Assembly: GCA_964017235.1 (NCBI GenBank) | Contig: OZ024931.1 | Span: 98,660,221-98,724,220, forward strand | Length of the DNA: 64,000 nt | Direction of reading: 5' to 3' | Origin: Sabellastarte sp. h YS-2021 | Lineage: Eukaryota > Annelida > Polychaeta > Sabellida > Sabellidae | Shown: positions 52,963 through 63,746 of the stretch, piece after piece | Layout: every line of letters starts with the position of its first letter | Position numbering within the stretch: the first letter of the stretch is position 1 | The notes under the pieces: generated by a model | Seen by the model: only the letters and a program-made list of their open reading frames with translations | What the model was told of the DNA's origin: nothing | The model's database searches: none | Program-made: the position numbers and the translations under genes

Positions 52963-54588
52963 TCATTCTCTTAGGTAAACAGGTTGACCTTGGTTGAGGA
53001 TTTTGTATGTAATGAGGCCTATTTTGAATTGTACCCTGTACCTGACTGGAAACCAATGGAGTTTTTTCAGTTGAGGGGTGATGTGAGAAAATTTTGAGGA
53101 ACTGGTGACAACCCTGCAGAGTGAGTTTTGCACTAGTTGCAATCTCCTCAACTCAAAATCAGTGAGTGATAAGAACAGGGAATTGCAGTAGTCCAATCTG
53201 CTGCTCACCAAAGCATTGGCTAGAAGACCTGATGTTTTAAGGTCTAGAAGGGGGCGAATTCTGTAGACGTCTCTTGCTTGAACTCTAGTGGACTTTATGA
53301 CCTGTGACACATGGTCAGAGAAGGTGAAATTGGAATCAAACACCACACGGAGGTTCTTGATACTTTGTGCTGGTGAGGCCTGATTACCAAGAATATTGAT
53401 TGGAAAGTGAGGAAGGAGTTTTTTACAGTCGTTTTTCGAACCTATCAAAATGAACTCGGTTTTGTCAGGGTTGAGTTTTAATTTATTTGTGAACATGAAA
53501 TTTTGAATGTCGTTTAGGCAATTTTTCAGTTTTTGTATAGAGTGAGAGAAATTTGCTGGAGAGAGTGCAATGTATAATTGGGTGTCATCGGCGTAGAAAT
53601 GGTAATTAATACTACTGTGAGAGTGAATGATTGAGCTGATTGGGTTAGTGTAGAGTGAAAAAAGAATTGGACCAAGGACGGAGCCCTGGGAGACCCCATA
53701 CTGGAGGGCAACAGGATGTGAGAGTGTGCTGCCTACCTTGACCGAGTGTGTCCTTTCCGACAGGTATGATTTGAATCAGCCGAGTGCCAGTTCACTCATT
53801 CCATAGTAACCATTAAGTCTGTCCAGGAGAATGGTGTGGTCAATGGTTTCGAACGTGGCGGATAGATCTAGAAGGGTAAAGGCTGTAACAGACCCTTTGG
53901 CCATATTGAGAATATCATTGTGAATATTAAGGAGGGCACTTTCAGTAGAATGGTGTTTTCTATAAGCCGATTGGAAGGCAGTCATCAGGCCGGCTTCATC
54001 AAGGTGAGTTTGTAGCTGGGCTGCTATTACCCTTTCAAGTATCTTTGAAACAAAGTTTAGATTGGAGACAGGCCTGTAATTTTTGAAAACTTCTTTGTCT
54101 AAGGATGATTTTTTGAGGATTAGGGTTACATGGGCCTGCTTAAAAAAATTAGGACACTTACCTTGCTCAAGAGAGGCGTTCATTATTGAAGTGATGGGGG
54201 TGATGAGAATATCCAGATATTCAAGAACCAGAGAACATGATTTAGTAGGAGAGTCTAGAATGATTTTGGTAACTTGATCTTCAGTTACAGTAGAGAAAGA
54301 GGCAAACATGGGTGGAGGAGAGTCTGGGGTGATGTGTTGGAAATTCAGTGAAGTAGAGAAAATTGAGTGTATTTTTTCTATTTTTTCTGTAAATAACTCA
54401 ACAAATCTGTTAGCCAAAAGCTGAGGGGGATTTACCGATGGGAGGATCTTTGCTGGGACTCTGTGTAACACATCACCCAGGACTCGCCATAATTTTTGTG
54501 GGTTGTGGTGACTGTCCCGAATTTTTGCTTTAAGGAATTCAGATTTGGCCTGCATGCAGATTTTGTTGTACTGGTGGACTTTCTGCAT
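52963..54588 (-). pseudogene. L2/CR1-like reverse transcriptase, one internal TGA
   Basis: 54588-53776 and the frame ending at 52963 are the same reading frame, interrupted by a single TGA at about 53776-53778 in a position where related elements read Trp (ALG*FKSYLSERTHSVKVGS). Motifs: NYRPVSNLNFVSKILERVIA, TAFQSAYRKHHSTESALL, FTLLDLSATFETIDHTILLD, QGSVLGPILFSLYTN, the catalytic FYADD at about 53600, NLRVVFDSNFTFSDHV, SRLDYCNSLFLSL. The active-site aspartates are intact. After 52963 a frameshift separates the last piece (PSVPSFRKHLKTHLFNYSFP, then stop). Confidence 0.85.
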
Positions 54589-55231
54589 GTATTGAGATCT
54601 ATTGAAGGTAGATTTATTTTGGCACCAAATACGTTCAAATAAATACTTGCCAATTGTCTCTTTTGCTGCAATTACCGTTTTGTTAACCCATCCTGGGATG
54701 TACTACGCCTTGGTATGTTTGGTGTGTGGTGGTGCATGTTTGTCGATAAGGGTGGACAAGGTAGTGTGATATTTTTTGTAGAGTGTCAGCTTCCTTGGAT
54801 GGATTATTAAGTAGTTCAGAAGCGAGGAGATCTGTTTTCAATTTCTCTTTATCAATTTTATGGTATTTACGAAAGGTGACAGTAGCATTAGCTTGGGATA
54901 TGGGGGTCGAGAGATTTAGGGTAAAACTAATTTAAAAATGGTCGGAAAAGGCATCAGTGGTATGGACATTGGAAATATTGTCATTGTTGGATTTGGTTAA
55001 AACCAGGTCAAGTGTATGTCCATGAATGTGAGTTGGGAAGTTAACTTTCTGAATTAAATCAAATGAATCAATCAATGAATGAAAGTTTTTTTAATTTGAA
55101 CATGTTGTTTCAAGGTGGAAATTGAAGTCGCCGATGATCACCAGATTTTCCGTGGTATGATGAATATCCTCCAGAAGTGACTGAAACTGTTCACAAAAGG
55201 ATGTGGTACTGGAGGATGGTGGTATATATTT

Positions 55232-55600
55232 TCACAAAGTAAAAAGATTCTTTGTGAAGGGATATCTTGAGGAGGAAATTTTCAAAGGTGGTGCAGGTCT
55301 TTGTTGGAACAACGGAAGGATCCAATCATCTTTGACGAAAAAGCCCAATCCTCCTCCGCGACGGACCTCTCGTGGCTGTTGATAGAGATTGTAGCCTGGT
55401 GGGGTGATTTCGGACAGATTTGCAATTGTGGTGTCAGGTCTAATCCAAGTCTCGGACATGGCAAAGAGATCAATGTCATTATCAGAAATAAATTTTGCAG
55501 TGGCAGGATATTTGTTGTGTATTGACCTAATATTTGCGTAGGTGACCTTTGGATGCCTGAGTGGTCCTGGGTTTGGGTTTATGTCACCAGCAAGCAGGAG
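55232..55600 (-). pseudogene. L2/CR1-like endonuclease N-terminal part with 2A-like motif
   Basis: The frame runs LFILLLLAGDINPNPGP, then a short linker and VTYANIRSIHNKY, then MSETWIRPDTTIANLSEITP and GGGLGFFVKDDW, the exonuclease-endonuclease-phosphatase fold that nicks target DNA. Related LINEs carry a 2A-like D-x-E-x-NPGP ribosome-skipping motif here; in this copy the Glu is Asn. The domain is cut by a frameshift before 55232. Confidence 0.75.
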
Positions 55601-55650
55601 TAGGATGAAAAGACGGAAAGGTGGTAGGGCTGGTGGAATTGAGATTGAGG

Positions 55651-56253
55651 ATTTGATGATAAAATGTAGGCATAAAATGTGGTGGGGGGTTTGAAGGGGC
55701 AGAAACTGACAACATCAGGACACTAAATGCTTGAGTTACTGTGGTGCTGATATACAGCAATGGCTAGTTGGATTACCAGTAAAAAATATAGGAATATCAT
55801 ATTTGAGATCTTGGTAGGGTTAAAAGTTAGAAACTGGGCATAAAATTTGTGGATTAGAGTGGTTAGTGAGTGTGAATTGTGAGAGTGATGGTCCCCGATA
55901 TCGGGAACTGTGAGCAATAAAAGGGGATCAAACGATAAAACGGGCAGTTTGCATATGCAATTATCAAATAAATATGTCAAAAGGGGGAGATTAAAGAGGT
56001 TATTTTATTTATTCTTTCAACAATAGCACCAAGGCAGACGTAGAGTGAGTTTAATGTATTTTTGGATTAACGGTAACTAATTTTCAAAACAAATCAGCTA
56101 TATACACAACGGTGTGTATGTAAGAGCAAGTACCTCCTTATATACACGCCAAAATCTAAAATAGCTATTACTCACTTGATTTTGACCACAGGCCTACAAA
56201 AACGATAGCATGGCGAGACATCATACCCACCAATTCATGCCTCAAATATAAAA
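55651..56253. other. No recognisable feature
   Basis: AT-rich. A CAAGTACCTCCTTATATACACG and AAAATAGCTATTACTCAC phrase (56128-56177) shows weak 155-bp-family resemblance just ahead of the next element. Confidence 0.35.
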
Positions 56254-58506
56254 CTAGACCTAGCGCATCGGAAAACCGATGCAAATTGTATCCACCGTAA
56301 AGACAATGCACCAAATCCTCTAGGACCAATAATAAGCAAGTTACAAGCACTTTTAAGTTTGGCTGTCCTCATTTAACCTTCAAGGAGGGGCCCAAGGTCA
56401 AATCCGACCACGCCAGAAGATTCCCAGCCCATGATTTCCTATATGTTGGTTTACCATCCCAAACATCTAGGACCAATAATAAGCGAGTTATAAGCACTTT
56501 TAAGTTTGGCTGTCCTCATTTGACCTCGAAGGAGGGGCCCAAGGTCAAATCCGACCACAACAGAAGATTCCCAGCCCATGATTTTCTATATGTTGGTTTA
56601 CCATCCCAAACCTCTAGGACCAATAATAAGCAAGTTATAGGCACTTTTACCTTTGGCTATTCTCATTTGACCTTGAAGGAGGGGCCCAAGGTCAAATCCG
56701 ACCACACCAGAAGATTCCCAGCCCATGATTTCCTATATGCTGGTTTACCATGCCAAACCTCTAGGACCAATAATAAGCGAGTTATAAGCACTTTTAAGTT
56801 TGGCTGTCCTCGTTTGACCTTGAAGGAGGGGCCCAAGGTCAAATCCAACCACGCCAGAAGATTCCCAGCCCATGATTTCCTATATGTTGGTTTACCATCC
56901 CAAACCTCTAAGTCCAATAATAAGCGAGTTATAAGCACTTTTAAGTTTGGCTGTCCTCGTTTGACCTTGAAGGAGGGGCCCAAGGTCAAATCCAACCACG
57001 CCAGAAGATTCCCAGCCCATGATTTCCTATATGTTGGTTTACCATCCCAAACCTCTAAGTCCAATAATAAGCAAGTTATAAGCACTTTTAAGTTTGGCTG
57101 TCCTCACTTGACCTTGAAGGAGGGGCCCAAGGTCAAATCCGACCATGCCAGAAGATTCCCCGCCCATGATTTCCTGTATGTTGGTTTACCATCCCAAACC
57201 ACTGGGATCAATAATAAGCGAGTTAGAAGCACTTTTAAGTCTGGCTATCCTCGTTTGACCTCGAAGGAGGGGCCCAAGGTCAAATCCGACCACGCCAGAA
57301 GATTCCCAGCCCATGATTTCCTACATGTTGGTTTACCATCCCAAACCTCTAGAACCAATAATAAGCGAGTTATAAGCACTTTTAAGTTTGGCTGTTCTCA
57401 TTTGACCTTGAAGGAGGGGCCCAAGGTCAAATCTGACCACACCAGAAGATTCCCAGCGCATGATTTCCTATATGTTGGTTTACCATCCCCAACATCTAGG
57501 ACCAATAATAAGTGAGTTATAAGCACTTTTAAGTTTGGCTGTCGTCATTTAACCTTGAACGAGGGGCCCAAGGTCAAATCTGACCACACCAGAAGATTCC
57601 CAGCCCATGATTTCCTATAGGTTGGTTTACCATCCCAAACCTCTAGGACCAATAATAAGCGAGTTATAAGCACTTTTACCTTTGGCTATCCTCATTTGAC
57701 CTTCAAGGAGGGGCCCAAGGTCAAATCCGACCACGCCAGAAGATTCCCAGCCCATGATTTCCTACATGTTGGTTTACCATCCCAAACCTCTAGGACCAAT
57801 AATAAGTGAGTTATAAGCACTTTTAAGTTTGGCTGTCCTCATTTGACCTTGAAGGAGGGGCCCAAGGTCAAATCTGACCACACCAGAAGATTCCTAGCCC
57901 ATGATTTCCTATATGTTGGTTTACCATCCCAAGCCTCTAGGATCGATAATAAACGAGTTATAAGCACTTTTAAGTTTGGCTATCCTCGTTTGACCTTGAA
58001 GGAGGGGTCCAAGGTCAAATCTGACCACATCAGAAGATTCGCAGCACATGATTTCCTATAGGTTGCCTTCACATTGCAAACCTCTAGGACCAATAATAAG
58101 GGAGATATAGGTACTTTTAAAGTCCTCTATGTGGGTTACTTCGGCACTCCGTGGATGACCTTGAGTTAGGAGCTTTAAGGTCAAATGTGTGCAAGGTTGT
58201 AGAGGACATGTATATGTGTCATACATATCACTTATGAAGAGATTCAACCTTTTACCTATGAGGAACAGCCAGTAGAAAATGTAGATTATTTTCAAAGAAA
58301 TGCCCGTGGCGGCCATCTTGTTTTTCAGAATGAGGCTATTTTCCTTCCCAGAGAAGCTTACCCCCAATGAAGATATCCTGCAAATTTGGTGAACCTAGCT
58401 GTTGTTTTCCTCTTAGAGCGTTAACGCCAAAAATCTCTCTACGCGCGGCGGCGGCGGCGTAGCGAACGCTAAACCAAAGTATCCACCGGATGCTTCCGGT
58501 GGATAC
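56254..58506 (+). mobile_element. Complete hairpin-terminated element with twelve 147-bp monomers
   Basis: Leader CTAGACC at 56254, hairpin GCATCGG (56265-56271) / CCGATGC (56276-56282), then TGTATCCACCG. The anchor AAGTTTGGCT (or ACCTTTGGCT) is at 56355, 56502, 56649, 56796, 56943, 57090, 57237, 57384, 57531, 57678, 57825 and 57972, every interval exactly 147. Each monomer has TTTGACCTTGAAGGAGGGGC and CAAGGTCAAATCCGACCAC. The tail (58090-58470) includes GGCGGCCATCTTGTTTTTCAG and GCGCGGCGGCGGCGGCG. The 3' hairpin is GTATCCACCGGA (58479-58490) / TCCGGTGGATAC (58495-58506), 4-nt loop. The 331-codon frame at 56520-57515 is a consequence of 147 being 3 x 49 and not evidence for a protein. Confidence 0.85.
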
Positions 58507-59189
58507 AATAAATCTGAAAGAAACTGTGCCCTTTAGCTTGAACACAAGCAATAGTAAAAATTTTTCACATTTCTGACTCCACAAAGCATAATTTTAACTC
58601 CTGGGCTACCAAAAGAATAGGGTGGCCAGATCTCTGCCATAGCAAGAAATGTGGCTTGTACGTTGAACACAAGAAATCTCTGCGGACGGGGACAGTGACC
58701 AGGCATGATCCATAATATCCCCGATCATTGGGCATACAATTAAATTTTATACATTGCAGGCAATATTTAGCAGATGCACTGAAAAATACATTAAGTTCAA
58801 CGTTATGACCCCAAATTTGACCTTCAGGGGGCTTGCGGGGGAAATTTGATAGGATTTTTGGAGTCCCAGGCCATGGTTTCCTAATATCTCCAAACACATT
58901 TCAAAGCTCTAACTCCAAAAATAAAAGAGATATTTGACATTTTACAAATCTCTTGTGCCTGTGTACTGCATACCAAAGACATCTGACTTGACTGCTTTTA
59001 AGGTAACTATTAACATGAAGATCTAAAGTTTGAAGCTATAAACCAAACTTTCATCTTTCAATAATATACTGAATAGGTGTTTGACAGGTGAAAGAAAATG
59101 GCCTCACACAACCATCTTTGTAAACTTGACTCATGTCGAGTACCCATTGTTTATAAGAAAAATGAAATTTAAAATGAAACTAGTCAAAA
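58507..59189. other. Unassigned; low-copy repeat at 58855-58940
   Basis: A 110-codon minus-strand frame (58897-58565) has no recognisable motif. 58855-58940 resembles 42575-42660. Nothing else was identified. Confidence 0.35.
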
Positions 59190-60420
59190 CTGATTTACTC
59201 AAGAGTGAGAATCTCAAAGTAGCTTTTTGCTCAGCTATGCAATGAACTACAGCTCTGCAATTTTACTATTTTATAGCTGATCCAAAAGTAGGTGAATAAC
59301 ATATTTAAACATATTTAATACTGTTAATGAATAGTTATCAAGTTACAACTGATTTACTCAACAGTGAGAACCTGAAAGTAGCTCATCTGTGCAATCAGGT
59401 ATAGGTCTGCAATTTTACTATTTTATAGATAATTTTGTTAAATATGTTAGTGATCTATTTCTGGGTTAGCTATAACATAGAACAAGCAATCAGTGCCCGT
59501 GAATGGGTTCTGTGTCAGCTGACTGTGTGTTTTGAGTTTCAGAGTAGAAGTGACAGAAGAAAAGGACACAAAGTTGTGCCCTGCAAATGGTATTCAGAAG
59601 GAAAGTAACAAGGTAACTGTTTAGGTGTAAAAAGTAGGGTTAAAAACATATTTAAAGAAAATATTGCAAATGCAATAGTTTTTAAGTTACAACTGATTTA
59701 CTCAACAGTGAAAATGTCAAAGAAGCTTTTGCTTAGCTATGCAATCAGTTAAAGGGCTGCAATTTTAATATGACATAGCTCAAGCAAAAGTAGGTAAATA
59801 ACATATTTAAAGAAATACTGTAAATGAAATAGTTTTCAAGTTACAACTGATTTTCTCAACAGTGAGAACTTGAAAGTAGCTATTACTCATCTATGCAAGG
59901 AGCTACAACTCTGCAATTTTACTATTTTATAGCTGACCCACAAGTATGTGAACAACATATTTAAACAAAATACTCTAAATGCAGTAGTTTCCCAGTTACA
60001 TCTGATTTACTCAACAGTGAGAACCTGAGAATAGGTATTATATACCTATGCCATGAGCTACTCTGCAATTTTACAATCTTATAACTAATTCAAAAGTAGA
60101 TGAATAAGATATTAAGAACGGGCTCTGTGTCAGCTGACTGTGTGTTTTGAGTTTCAGAGTAGAAGTGACAGAAGAAAAGGACACAAAGTTGTGCCCTGCA
60201 AATGTTATTCAAAAGGAAAGTAACAAGGTAACTGTTTAGGTGTAAAAAGTAGGTTAAAAACAAATTCAAAGAAAATAATGCAAATGCAAAGGTTTTTGAG
60301 TTACAACTGATTTACTCAACAGTGAGAATGTCAAAGTAGCTTTTGCTTAGCTATGCAATCAGTTAAAGGGCTGCAATTTTAATATGGTATAGCTCAAGCA
60401 AAAGTAGGTAAATTTGAAAA
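59190..60420 (+). repeat. 155-bp-family array with internal leaders
   Basis: About six monomers (AACTGATTTACTCAACAGTGA, GCAATTTTACTATTTTATAGC) and two copies of the leader (TGTGTCAGCTGACTGTGTG at about 59511-59529 and 60127-60145, each followed by GAGTTTCAGAGTAGAAGTGA). The two leader-plus-monomer blocks repeat at about 615 bp. The 249-bp tail and terminal palindrome are absent. Confidence 0.65.
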
Positions 60421-60545
60421 TTTTGGTAAGCTTGTAGCTTATAAAAGCTACATTTAAGTAATTAAAATTTTCAATTTTATTGCGCTACAATAGCTTACCA
60501 TGTGGGAGTCAATGCTGAATCCAACCGCCCGGTGGCGGGATAACA
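60421..60545 (-). mobile_element. DIRS-type 3' terminus of a second subfamily
   Basis: Outer arm GGTAAGCTTGTAGC (60425-60438) pairs with inner arm GCTACAATAGCTTACC (60484-60499) across an AT-rich loop, with two bases missing from the outer arm as in D. The architecture (ATTAAAATTTTCAATTTTAT before the inner arm, then CCGCCCGGTGGCGGG) parallels D at 45200-45300. Confidence 0.65.
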
Positions 60546-61290
60546 GCTGAGACTGGAAGAGATGTCAATTTTTCTTAGATTTTGAAATAATATATATTAG
60601 AATGAATGCTAGAAATACCAGTCTAAGTCCCGTTTACAGTGCCCCAATCCCGAAGACCGGGCCTGTAAAGAGCCAAAAACCTGAATAGAATGGATGACAG
60701 TGCTAAAACTGTCAAGATGTTTTCATTGTGGGAGCGAAGTGCAGCCGTGCTCACTTTAGAGGTAAAAGGGTCCTTAGGGACCAATCACGAATGAAAACCC
60801 AGCCCAGTGGTTGGAATTCTCATAAATTTTTGCCACTGAATATGAGATTAATGACAACTTGATAAGTCCTTAATACATATTTTCTTGATAAACTAAAATA
60901 AAAAACAACCTTACCCGTAACATCTTGAGAGGTAAACTATACCTAGACCCTGGGATTAGACTCCTGAAGACTTGGTTGTAGCGGATGTGCCCCCCCCCAC
61001 CCCCACCCCCCCACCCCCCGGTGGCGGGATAACAGAGAGCCAAAAACCTGAATAGAATGGATGACAGTACTAAAACTGTCCAGATGTTTTCATTGTGGGA
61101 GCGAAGTGCAGCCGTGCTCACTTTAGAGGTAAAAGGGTCCTTAGGGACCAATCACGAGTGAAAAAACAGCCCTATGGTTGGAATTCTCATAAATTTTTGC
61201 CACCTAACATGAGATTAATGACAACCTTGATAAATCCTTAATACATATATGCTTGATAAACTAAAGATAAAAAATGACCTTTTGAATCCT
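60525..61290. repeat. Tandem duplication of DIRS 3' sequence
   Basis: CCGGTGGCGGGATAACAG occurs at 60529 and about 61018. The following about 245 bases (60669-60912 and 61035-61280: AGAGCCAAAAACCTGAATAG, TTTTCATTGTGGGAGCGAAG, GGGTCCTTAGGGACCAATCA) are nearly identical. A C-rich run (60990-61019) sits at the junction. Confidence 0.7.
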
Positions 61291-62960
61291 TTTGAATCTA
61301 GTGTTGTTTTACAAGTATTAAACTTATTGCATACTTGTATGATTTAAGAGTAGTGAAGCTATTTCATATTTAATTATAATTTACTATATTGAAACACATG
61401 CTATTGCATATTTAGTTAGCTACTGTTTTGAATCTTCTATTAAAAGTCAATAATTTAGTATTGGATTACAAATATCGCAATAAATAGACTATGTGATTAA
61501 GTGACTCATGACTTGCTATTTGTTCATTTACCATAAGTCAAGCTGTTGCATATAAGTATTTATTTACTATTTTGGCACATATTATAAAAGTTGAGAATAT
61601 AGTATTTAGTTATTTACTATTTTGACATTTTTGAAAGTTAAAAACTTTCTTTTCTTTTAAATATCCTGTGGATAACATGCTGTTTGAAATGAGTTACAGA
61701 ATGCTATGCTCTCCAATATTGTTTGCGTTTTTTCGCCGACATCTTAGGGTTTGTTTCTTTTTCTCCAAAACAGCTACAGATACAGATTTTTTGTAAATTA
61801 ATTGTCCTAATGAATTTTCATGACCTTGAATTTTTTTTTTTTTTTTTTTTGTGGACGAAGGCCTAAGGATAAGTGAGTAATAATAACTTCAGCTACTTTG
61901 AGTATAGGACTCATAACTCAAAAGGTATTGCAGTTAGAGTCTTTTTTTTTCTTCTTGAAATACGTTTTTTTTTTTTTTTTTTTTCCCCTTGAAATATGTT
62001 GTTAAGCTACTTTGTCCTTAGCTATAAGATGGTACATAGTTTGGGGTTCTATTTCATGCCATAAGTGAGTAATAGCTATTTTCTCATTTGTAGTTTAATA
62101 ACAGAAGAAGTAAATGTTAAATAACTTCAAAGTATTAAAGTTAGGGAAATCTTTTCAAATATGTTGTCCATCTACTTTTTGGTAAGCTATCACATAGTAA
62201 AGTTTCAGACCTGTTGCACCTTGGACAGCTGAGTAATACCTACTTTGAAATTGTGACTATTGAGTAAATCCATTGTAACTCCAAAACTATTGCGGTTAGA
62301 GTGTTTTCCTAAACTGTGCTGTTCAGCCACTTTGTTCTTAACTAACTAGCATGCCATAAGTGAGTAATAGCTATTTTGTTATTTGTAGCAAAATAATGAT
62401 AGAGGTAAATGTGAAAAATCTTAAGAAGTATTAAAGTTAGGCTAATCTTTTCAAATATGTTGTTCATCTAGTTTTTGGAAAGATATCACATGGTAATTTC
62501 TTACATAGTGTTTACTGTACAATAAAGCTTTAGCGAATGTTATGTTCTTCAATGTTCTTTTCCCTTGTATTTTAGCGTTTTAATATCCTTACCTAATTTA
62601 ATTTAAATCGTTTGATTAAAATCCTTTTGAATTTACTATTGATTTACAAGTGGTAAACCTATTCCATACTTATATGACTTACTATTAGTGAAGCTGTTTC
62701 ATATTTAGTTATTTACTATCTTGAAACATAAGCTATTGCAATTTGAGTTACCGACTTATTTGAAACTTCTCTTAAAAGTCAATAATTTAGTGTTGGCTTA
62801 CAAGTAATGCATTTGATGGACTATGTGCTTAAGTGACTCATGAATTGCTAGTTGCTCATCTACAAGAAGTCAAGCTTATGCATATAAATATTTAATAACT
62901 ATTTTGGCACATATTATAAAAGCTGAGAATATAGTAATGATCTAAAAGTAGTTACTTAAT
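61291..62960. repeat. Diverged 340-bp direct repeat enclosing minus-oriented 155-bp-family units
   Basis: 61291-61640 and 62619-62955 share AATCCTTTTGAAT, AAAAGTCAATAATTTAGT, TTAAGTGACTCATGA and CTATTTTGGCACATATTATAAAAG, about 1329 apart. Between them, 61880-62510 holds 155-bp-family text in reverse orientation (AAGTGAGTAATAGCTATTTT, CAGCTGAGTAATACC) and T runs (61831-61850; 61941-61984). Confidence 0.65.
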
Positions 62961-63740
62961 ATATTGACACCTGAAATGTTGTTTTCTAATTTAGGAATAT
63001 AATAGTAAATAGTGATTTTAAAATGTGAAATATGAAAATAAGTTGTTAAAACTAACAAATGTGTTGTCTCCTACTCTGTCCCTGTGTTACATTCTCATCT
63101 TAATGATACACCCCTTTGTACCTACAATTTGTGTTCATTTTGCTTTGAAAATGCTAACTTAAACATTTAAATTTTGAAAATACAGTTAAATTAAATTTAA
63201 TGATTGTAATTCTCCCAGAAAGAAAACTAAATTATGTAAGTTAATGTATTGAAATATGATAAAACATCATTTTAAACAATCATCTAGCGATTTAGTGTAA
63301 TTATGTTTTACATCCAGCCTGATCGGTGTATTCACAGTACTGGGTGTCTTTCTGTTCTATATTACCAATAACCTGTATATAGCTGTATATATCTCTTTGT
63401 TCTTTCTTCATGAAGTAATACTTGAATTAATCGTTGGTGTAAACTGCCTGGAACATAATTATATTATTGTTGGGGAAGCTATTATAAATGATTATAATAG
63501 TAAATGGTTATAATAAAGCTATTATAAATGATTATAATAGTAAATGGTTATTTTTATTTTTACTATTGTTAATATACAATTATTTCAAAGTCATACTATG
63601 AATCCTTGGTACCTACATTTCTGCGAGTTTATAATTTTGCAAGTAGTTATATTGTCATCTAATTTTAAATGTTCTACTATATTTGTCCAGCAGCTTGCTA
63701 TGTGTGAATCCTTTGGGGGAAAATCTTTCAATTTTCTTAG
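62961..63740. repeat. AT-rich spacer with a 40-bp tandem duplication
   Basis: AGCTATTATAAATGATTATA is at 63477 and again at 63517 (period 40). The rest is AT-rich and may be the 5' untranslated region of the LINE that begins at 63747. Confidence 0.5.
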
Positions 63741-63746
63741 AGAATA

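Larger units (their letters stand above)
52560..55650 (-). mobile_element. L2/CR1-like LINE, nearly full-length ORF2 with a few lesions
   Basis: Minus strand, from right: hydrophobic stretch and 2A-like GDINPNPGP (about 55563-55590), apurinic-type endonuclease (VTYANIRSIHNKYPATAKF, then DIDLFAMSETWI), linker, RT, and 3' end with the stem-loop CTTCCCC/GGGGAA(C) at 52608-52625 and an (ATTAG) tail (52568-52584). The 3' end is the same type as at 32940-33000. One frameshift separates endonuclease from RT; one TGA and one late frameshift lie in RT. Confidence 0.85.

Noticed and set aside
56520..57515. 331-codon ORF of repeated 49-residue units as a repetitive protein
   Set aside because: It lies wholly inside the 147-bp tandem array; 147 is divisible by three, so any stop-free frame stays open. 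The opposite strand is also open over 140 codons, and the palindromic DNA features explain the repeats better.
61831..61984. Poly-T runs as LINE or SINE tails on the minus strand
   Set aside because: No element body with a matching 3' end or target-site duplication was found next to them.
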